This document shows positions 1-5,843 of a stretch of 5,843 nucleotides of DNA, piece by piece. Below the pieces are notes generated by a model, which saw nothing but the letters and a program-made list of their open reading frames with translations, was not told where the DNA came from and made no database searches. The translations under genes were made by a program, and so were the position numbers. This DNA is from Nocardioides sp. (GTDB lineage: Bacteria > Actinomycetota > Actinomycetes > Propionibacteriales > Nocardioidaceae): the NCBI GenBank assembly GCA_021166815.1, contig JAJPEO010000173.1, positions 1-5,843 on the forward strand, read 5' to 3'. How positions within the stretch are numbered: the stretch's first letter is position 1; every line of letters starts with the position of its first letter.

Positions 1-665
1 TCCTGCGGGGCCAGGTCGCCTCCGAGAGCGCCTTTCGCCGCTTCGCCCGCGACATGTCGGCGTTCTCGACCACCGTCGCCGGGAGCGACAAGGACCTTCG
101 CCGCCTCATCGACAACGGCTCGGCGAGCGCCAACGAGCTGCGTACCTTCCTGGAGGCCAACGAGGTCGACCTCGGCGAGCTCATCAACAACGTCGTGACC
201 ACCGGGGAGCTCGTCGTGACGCACCTCGACGGCGTCGAGCAGCTCCTCGTGCTCTACCCGTACGTGGTCGAGGGTGGGTTCACGGTGGTGTCCAAGAGCC
301 CCGGTTCGGGCCTCTACGACGCCCACTTCGGCATGGTCATGACCGACACCCCGCACCCGTGCAGGGCCGGCTACGAGAGCACCGACCAGCGTTCTCCGCT
401 GGACGGCTCCAACAAGCCGATGAACGAGGCCGCCCGCTGCACCTCGCCGCCCACCGAGACCAATGCCCGCGGGTCGCAGAACGCGCCCCGCCCCCGCGCC
501 GCCACGGGGTGGTCGAGCCCCGACGTCGCGGTCGATCCGGCCTCGGGCGCGGTCGTGTGGGGCTCCGACGCCGTCGCGCGACTGCTCGACCCGGGGCGCC
601 CCGCGCCCCGCACCCTCGGCAACGACACGTGGAAGTGGCTCCTGCTGCAGCCCCTCGCCGGCTGA
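1..665 (+). CDS. MCE family protein, C-terminal part (5' end outside the window)
   Basis: This is the C-terminal 220 residues of an MCE protein, a subunit of the Mce lipid/sterol ABC importer that forms the extracytoplasmic substrate conduit. The reading frame is open from position 3 with no stop before TGA at 663-665. The ATG at 54 is therefore internal, and the MCE (MlaD-like) domain and N-terminal membrane anchor lie off the left edge. The first 60 or so visible residues (FRRFARDMSAFSTTVAGSDK onward) resemble the helical domain that follows the MCE domain. The next part has the usual MCE tail: a hydrophobic VTHLDGVEQLLVLYP stretch, AHFGMVM, Cys at fragment residues 120 and 146, an ARGSQNAPRPR motif, and the typical ending DTWKWLLLQPLAG. 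Two mas-type genes follow directly, so this is probably the last MCE subunit of its operon (mceF-like), but the fragment cannot fix the letter. The family call is by recognition of the tail motifs. Confidence 0.85.
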   Translation, partial: LRGQVASESAFRRFARDMSAFSTTVAGSDKDLRRLIDNGSASANELRTFLEANEVDLGELINNVVTTGELVVTHLDGVEQLLVLYPYVVEGGFTVVSKSPGSGLYDAHFGMVMTDTPHPCRAGYESTDQRSPLDGSNKPMNEAARCTSPPTETNARGSQNAPRPRAATGWSSPDVAVDPASGAVVWGSDAVARLLDPGRPAPRTLGNDTWKWLLLQPLAG

Positions 666-680
666 CTGCCGGGGGCGTGA

Positions 681-743
681 CCTCCTGCCGGCGCGCTCGT
701 TGTCCCTGTGTGGCCCCAGGGAGGGGGTCGAGCGGCAGGGAGG
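681..743 (+). promoter_or_regulatory. Candidate RBS-sequestering RNA stem between the MCE gene and the first mas gene
   Basis: In the 87-nt gap after the MCE stop codon, CCTCCTGCCG (681-690) is complementary to CGGCAGG-G-AGG (733-743), ten pairs with one bulged G. The right arm covers most of the Shine-Dalgarno GGGAGGAG (738-745) of the next gene. Inside the loop a smaller hairpin, TCCCTG (703-708) with CAGGGA (717-722), could stack. The complementarity is directly visible. That it folds in vivo and couples translation to the upstream ribosome is inference, and GC-rich DNA gives such matches by chance. Confidence 0.35.
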
Positions 744-745
744 AG
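738..745 (+). promoter_or_regulatory. Shine-Dalgarno site of the first mas gene
   Basis: GGGAGGAG lies 7 nt before ATG 753 and decides the start. The same frame is open further upstream to a GTG at 708, but that start lacks a comparable site and would put a Gly/Arg-rich stretch in front of the basic N-terminus and membrane helix. Confidence 0.75.
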
Positions 746-752
746 TCCGCAG

Positions 753-1343
753 ATGAACGTGATCCGCACCAACCGGCACCGAGGTGCCGTCGCCATCGGC
801 CTGGCGCTGGCGTGTGCCGCCGCGCTGGTCCTGCTGGTCGTCCAGGTCGTCGAGCGCGCCGACGCGTCCGACGGAGGGCTGGACGAGCCCCGCGCCCGCG
901 AGCGCGTCATGAGCGTGACCGACCAGTTCGTCAAGCGACTGGGCACCTACGGCCCCGACATGGTCGACGACTCCGGGCAGATGCCCGCCTACCGCGAGCA
1001 GGTCCGCGAGGTCATCACCCCCAAGTTCGCCGCCGACTTCGACGAGCAGGTCGCCACCGCCGAGCAGCTCGTCGCGCAGGCGGGCGTGACCCGGTCCACC
1101 GACGTCTTCGCCACCGGCGTCTCCGCGATCGACGACGACTCCGCCCGCGTCCTGGTCGCCGGCGCCTTCAACGACACCTACACCCGGACCGGCCGCAAGG
1201 GCGGTCAGCCGGTCACCCAGGAGCCGTACCCGTTCCGCTTCGTCGTCGACCTCGTCCTGGTCGACGGAGAGTGGCTCGTCGACGACTTCTCGGGCGTGAA
1301 CGGCTCCGGGGGAGCACCTGAGCAGCAGGGAGGCCAGCAGTGA
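753..1343 (+). CDS. Mce-associated membrane protein (first of tandem pair)
   Basis: A predicted 196-residue single-pass membrane protein of the Mce-associated (Mas) type. These proteins are encoded next to MCE subunits and are thought to assemble with or stabilise the Mce transporter; the M. tuberculosis orphan relative OmamA (Rv0199) stabilises the Mce ATPase MceG. The start ATG 753 follows a strong GGGAGGAG. The basic N-terminus (MNVIRTNRHR) precedes a hydrophobic helix at about residues 11-32, so the rest is probably extracytoplasmic. The soluble part runs from a helical segment (about 45-110) into a strand-rich half ending in LVDGEWLVDD (169-178), which looks like the NTF2-like fold expected of Mas proteins. 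The tail after residue 180 is Gly/Gln-rich. The gene sits 87 nt after the MCE gene and its stop overlaps the next start, so it is probably part of the mce operon. No catalytic residues are evident. The fold assignment is inference. Confidence 0.83.
   Translation: MNVIRTNRHRGAVAIGLALACAAALVLLVVQVVERADASDGGLDEPRARERVMSVTDQFVKRLGTYGPDMVDDSGQMPAYREQVREVITPKFAADFDEQVATAEQLVAQAGVTRSTDVFATGVSAIDDDSARVLVAGAFNDTYTRTGRKGGQPVTQEPYPFRFVVDLVLVDGEWLVDDFSGVNGSGGAPEQQGGQQ
1328..1333 (+). promoter_or_regulatory. Shine-Dalgarno site of the second mas gene, inside the first
   Basis: GGGAGG lies 6 nt before GTG 1340 and within the Gln/Gly tail codons of the preceding gene. It supports the GTG start and the 4-base overlap, and suggests translational coupling of the two mas genes. 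Confidence 0.7.
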
Positions 1344-1981
1344 GCGACACGACCCACGCCACCGCGCCCGCGCAGGGCGGCAAGGTACGCGCCTCGTTCC
1401 GGGCCGGCGCCACAGCTGGTGCGACCGCCGTGGCCGAGCCCGCCCCCGCGCCCGTCGACCCCGCACCCGCCCCCGAGCACCCGGCGGGGGAGGGCACCGG
1501 GCGCAGCGTCCCGACCTGGCTGCTGCTGGGCCTGGCCGTCCTCCTGGTGCTCCTCCTCGGGGCGACCGCGGCCCTGCGGTTCCTCGGCGGCAACGACGCC
1601 GAGGCCGCTCGGGCCGCCCAGGTGGCGGCGGAGGAGGCCGTCGTGCCCGTGCTGTCGTACGACCATGCCGACCTGGAGGCCTCCCAGCGCGAGGCCCAGG
1701 CGCACCTGACGGGGAAGTACCGCGAGGAGTACGACAAGCTCTTCGCGGTCATCGAGGAGAACGCCCCCGAGACCCAGACCACCGTGGACGTCGAGGTGCT
1801 CTCCTCGGGCATCGTGCGCGCGACCCGTGACCGGGTCCACGTGCTGGTGTTCGTCGACCGCCCGACCACCAACAAGCTGAGCACCGAGCCCGTGGTCTAC
1901 AAGGACCAGGTGACCCTCTCGATGCAGCTCGTGGACGGCGAGTGGCTGGTCGACGACATGGTCACCTCGCCCGCCTCCTGA
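1340..1981 (+). CDS. Mce-associated membrane protein with Pro/Ala-rich N-terminus (second of tandem pair)
   Basis: A predicted 213-residue single-pass membrane protein, probably a paralogue of the gene before it and likewise an accessory factor of the Mce transporter. It starts at GTG 1340, four bases inside the previous gene, behind GGGAGG. Order: a 57-residue N-terminal region with a Pro/Ala-rich segment at about 32-49 (AEPAPAPVDPAPAPEHPA), likely cytoplasmic; a membrane helix at about 58-82; an Ala/Glu-rich helical stretch (about 85-105); then a domain with YDHADLEASQREA and KYREEYDKLF, strands around VDVEVLSSGIVRA and RVHVLVFVDR, and a C-terminal LVDGEWLVDDM (197-207). The last motif matches the preceding protein almost exactly. 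The long N-terminal extension is the main difference between the two. It is the last gene of the mce unit: a 236-nt gap and a new promoter follow. No enzyme motifs are visible. Confidence 0.83.
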   Translation: MSDTTHATAPAQGGKVRASFRAGATAGATAVAEPAPAPVDPAPAPEHPAGEGTGRSVPTWLLLGLAVLLVLLLGATAALRFLGGNDAEAARAAQVAAEEAVVPVLSYDHADLEASQREAQAHLTGKYREEYDKLFAVIEENAPETQTTVDVEVLSSGIVRATRDRVHVLVFVDRPTTNKLSTEPVVYKDQVTLSMQLVDGEWLVDDMVTSPAS

Positions 1982-2014
1982 CCGGCCGTGAGCGTGCGCC
2001 CGGCGTGGTGGGCT

Positions 2015-2038
2015 TGACCCGGCGCCCGGTCGGGTTCA
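2015..2038 (+). terminator. Weak hairpin after the mce-associated genes
   Basis: TGACCCG (2015-2021) pairs with CGGGTTCA (2031-2038) with one bulged T, around a 9-nt loop, 34 nt after the last mas stop. There is no T tract after it, so a Rho-independent terminator is not well supported. It may be a Rho-dependent pause or chance pairing, and some read-through into rpoB is possible. Confidence 0.25.
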
Positions 2039-2090
2039 TCATCATCGGCAACGCGAGTCCGTGCCCCAGCTCAGGGGGTTGACTCCGCAT

Positions 2091-2119
2091 TTGAGTCGTG
2101 CGCGCATTTCGGCTAAGTT
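2091..2119 (+). promoter_or_regulatory. Probable sigma-70-type (HrdB/SigA-like) promoter of rpoB
   Basis: TTGAGT (2091-2096) and TAAGTT (2114-2119) are separated by exactly 17 nt, close to the housekeeping consensus and strikingly AT-rich for this genome. Transcription would start near 2126, giving an mRNA leader of about 90 nt before the TTG start. A second, better -35-like box, TTGACT, lies 12 nt upstream (2079-2084), but nothing like a -10 box stands 17 nt after it. GACTC (2081-2085) and GAGTC (2093-2097) also form a small inverted repeat around the -35 region. Confidence 0.65.
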
Positions 2120-2205
2120 AGTGCGTTGCGCCTGCCCTCATATGCCGAGACCTGTCCGGACGGTTCTCCTGGTGGTGGGTCGGCGCGAGATCACACGATC
2201 ATTTG

Positions 2206-2211
2206 TGAGGA
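2206..2211 (+). promoter_or_regulatory. Shine-Dalgarno site of rpoB (supports TTG start)
   Basis: TGAGGA lies 6 nt before TTG 2218. The TGA at 2206-2208 is also an in-frame stop, so no start further upstream is possible. The first in-frame ATG is at about codon 81, well inside conserved RpoB sequence. Confidence 0.85.
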
Positions 2212-2217
2212 CACCTC

Positions 2218-5724
<3,507 letters not shown>

Positions 5725-5843
5725 GTGAGTGGCGGCGCGCCCGCGGGGCCCGGCGCCCCCCCCCGCCCCCCCCCCCCCCAAATGGTAACCACAGGAGGGG
5801 GGGCGCCCCCGGCGCGGCCGGAAATAAATAGACCACCAGCACA
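5725..5843. other. Low-complexity tail, probably contig-end artefact; expected rpoC start not seen
   Basis: After the rpoB stop the first 20 or so bases look ordinary, then the sequence becomes very GC-rich, with C runs of 9 (5756-5764) and 14 (5766-5779), a G run of 7 (5797-5803), and an AT-rich end (AAATAAATAGA) unlike anything else in the window. GGCGCCCCCCC (5752-5762) is an exact inverted repeat of GGGGGGGCGCC (5797-5807). An ATG at 5782 opens a frame to the edge (MVTTGGGAPPARPE), but it does not resemble an RpoC N-terminus. No gene, terminator or promoter can be supported here. Confidence 0.6.

Noticed and set aside
54..665. ATG 54 as the start of a complete 203-residue protein
   Set aside because: The frame is open to the left edge and the upstream residues continue the MCE helical region, so this Met is internal.
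708..752. GTG 708 as the start of the first mas gene
   Set aside because: No good ribosome site precedes it, and GGGAGGAG fits ATG 753 with 7-nt spacing.
359..1321. 320-codon and other Arg/Pro-rich frames across the MCE and mas genes
   Set aside because: They are out-of-frame shadows in GC-rich DNA; the frames with sensible membrane helices, ribosome sites and family motifs were kept.
2037..2046. CATCATCATC trinucleotide repeat upstream of rpoB
   Set aside because: Only about three units, too short to be called a meaningful repeat.
5782..5843. ATG 5782 as a possible rpoC start after AAATGG
   Set aside because: The peptide does not match any RpoC N-terminus and lies within suspect sequence.

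Overview
The window is a high-GC (about two-thirds G+C by eye), strongly GC3-biased stretch from an actinobacterium. The RpoB sequence, its actinobacterial motif variants and the adjacent MCE genes fit Nocardioidaceae (Nocardioides-like) best. That assignment rests on recognising the proteins, not on a search.

Layout, all on the + strand: (1) positions 1-665 hold the C-terminal part of an MCE-family protein whose start lies off the left edge; (2) 753-1343 and (3) 1340-1981 hold two tandem single-pass membrane proteins of the Mce-associated (Mas) type, which overlap by 4 bases and share a C-terminal VDGEWLVDD signature; (4) 1982-2217 is an intergenic region with a good sigma-70-type promoter (TTGAGT-17-TAAGTT) and a leader of about 90 nt; (5) 2218-5724 is a complete rpoB (1168 aa, TTG start), the RNA polymerase beta subunit; (6) 5725-5843 is a tail of long C and G homopolymers and an AT-rich end. 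It does not look like the expected rpoB-rpoC spacer and is probably poor-quality contig-end sequence.

The first three genes are the distal end of an mce locus, which encodes an ABC-type lipid or sterol importer: MCE subunits form the extracytoplasmic conduit and Mas proteins are accessory membrane factors. rpoB is a separate housekeeping unit with its own promoter and would normally be followed by rpoC. The combination is notable because in Mycobacterium tuberculosis the Mce ATPase gene mkl/mceG (Rv0655) lies between rplL and rpoB, so the mce-rpoB association may be an old actinobacterial arrangement.

I did not find a convincing new biological system. The points most worth a second look are a possible structure that hides the ribosome binding site of the first mas gene, the mce-rpoB arrangement, unusual residues in the rifampicin region of RpoB, A/T-ending codons clustered at the start of rpoB, and the anomalous 3' tail.
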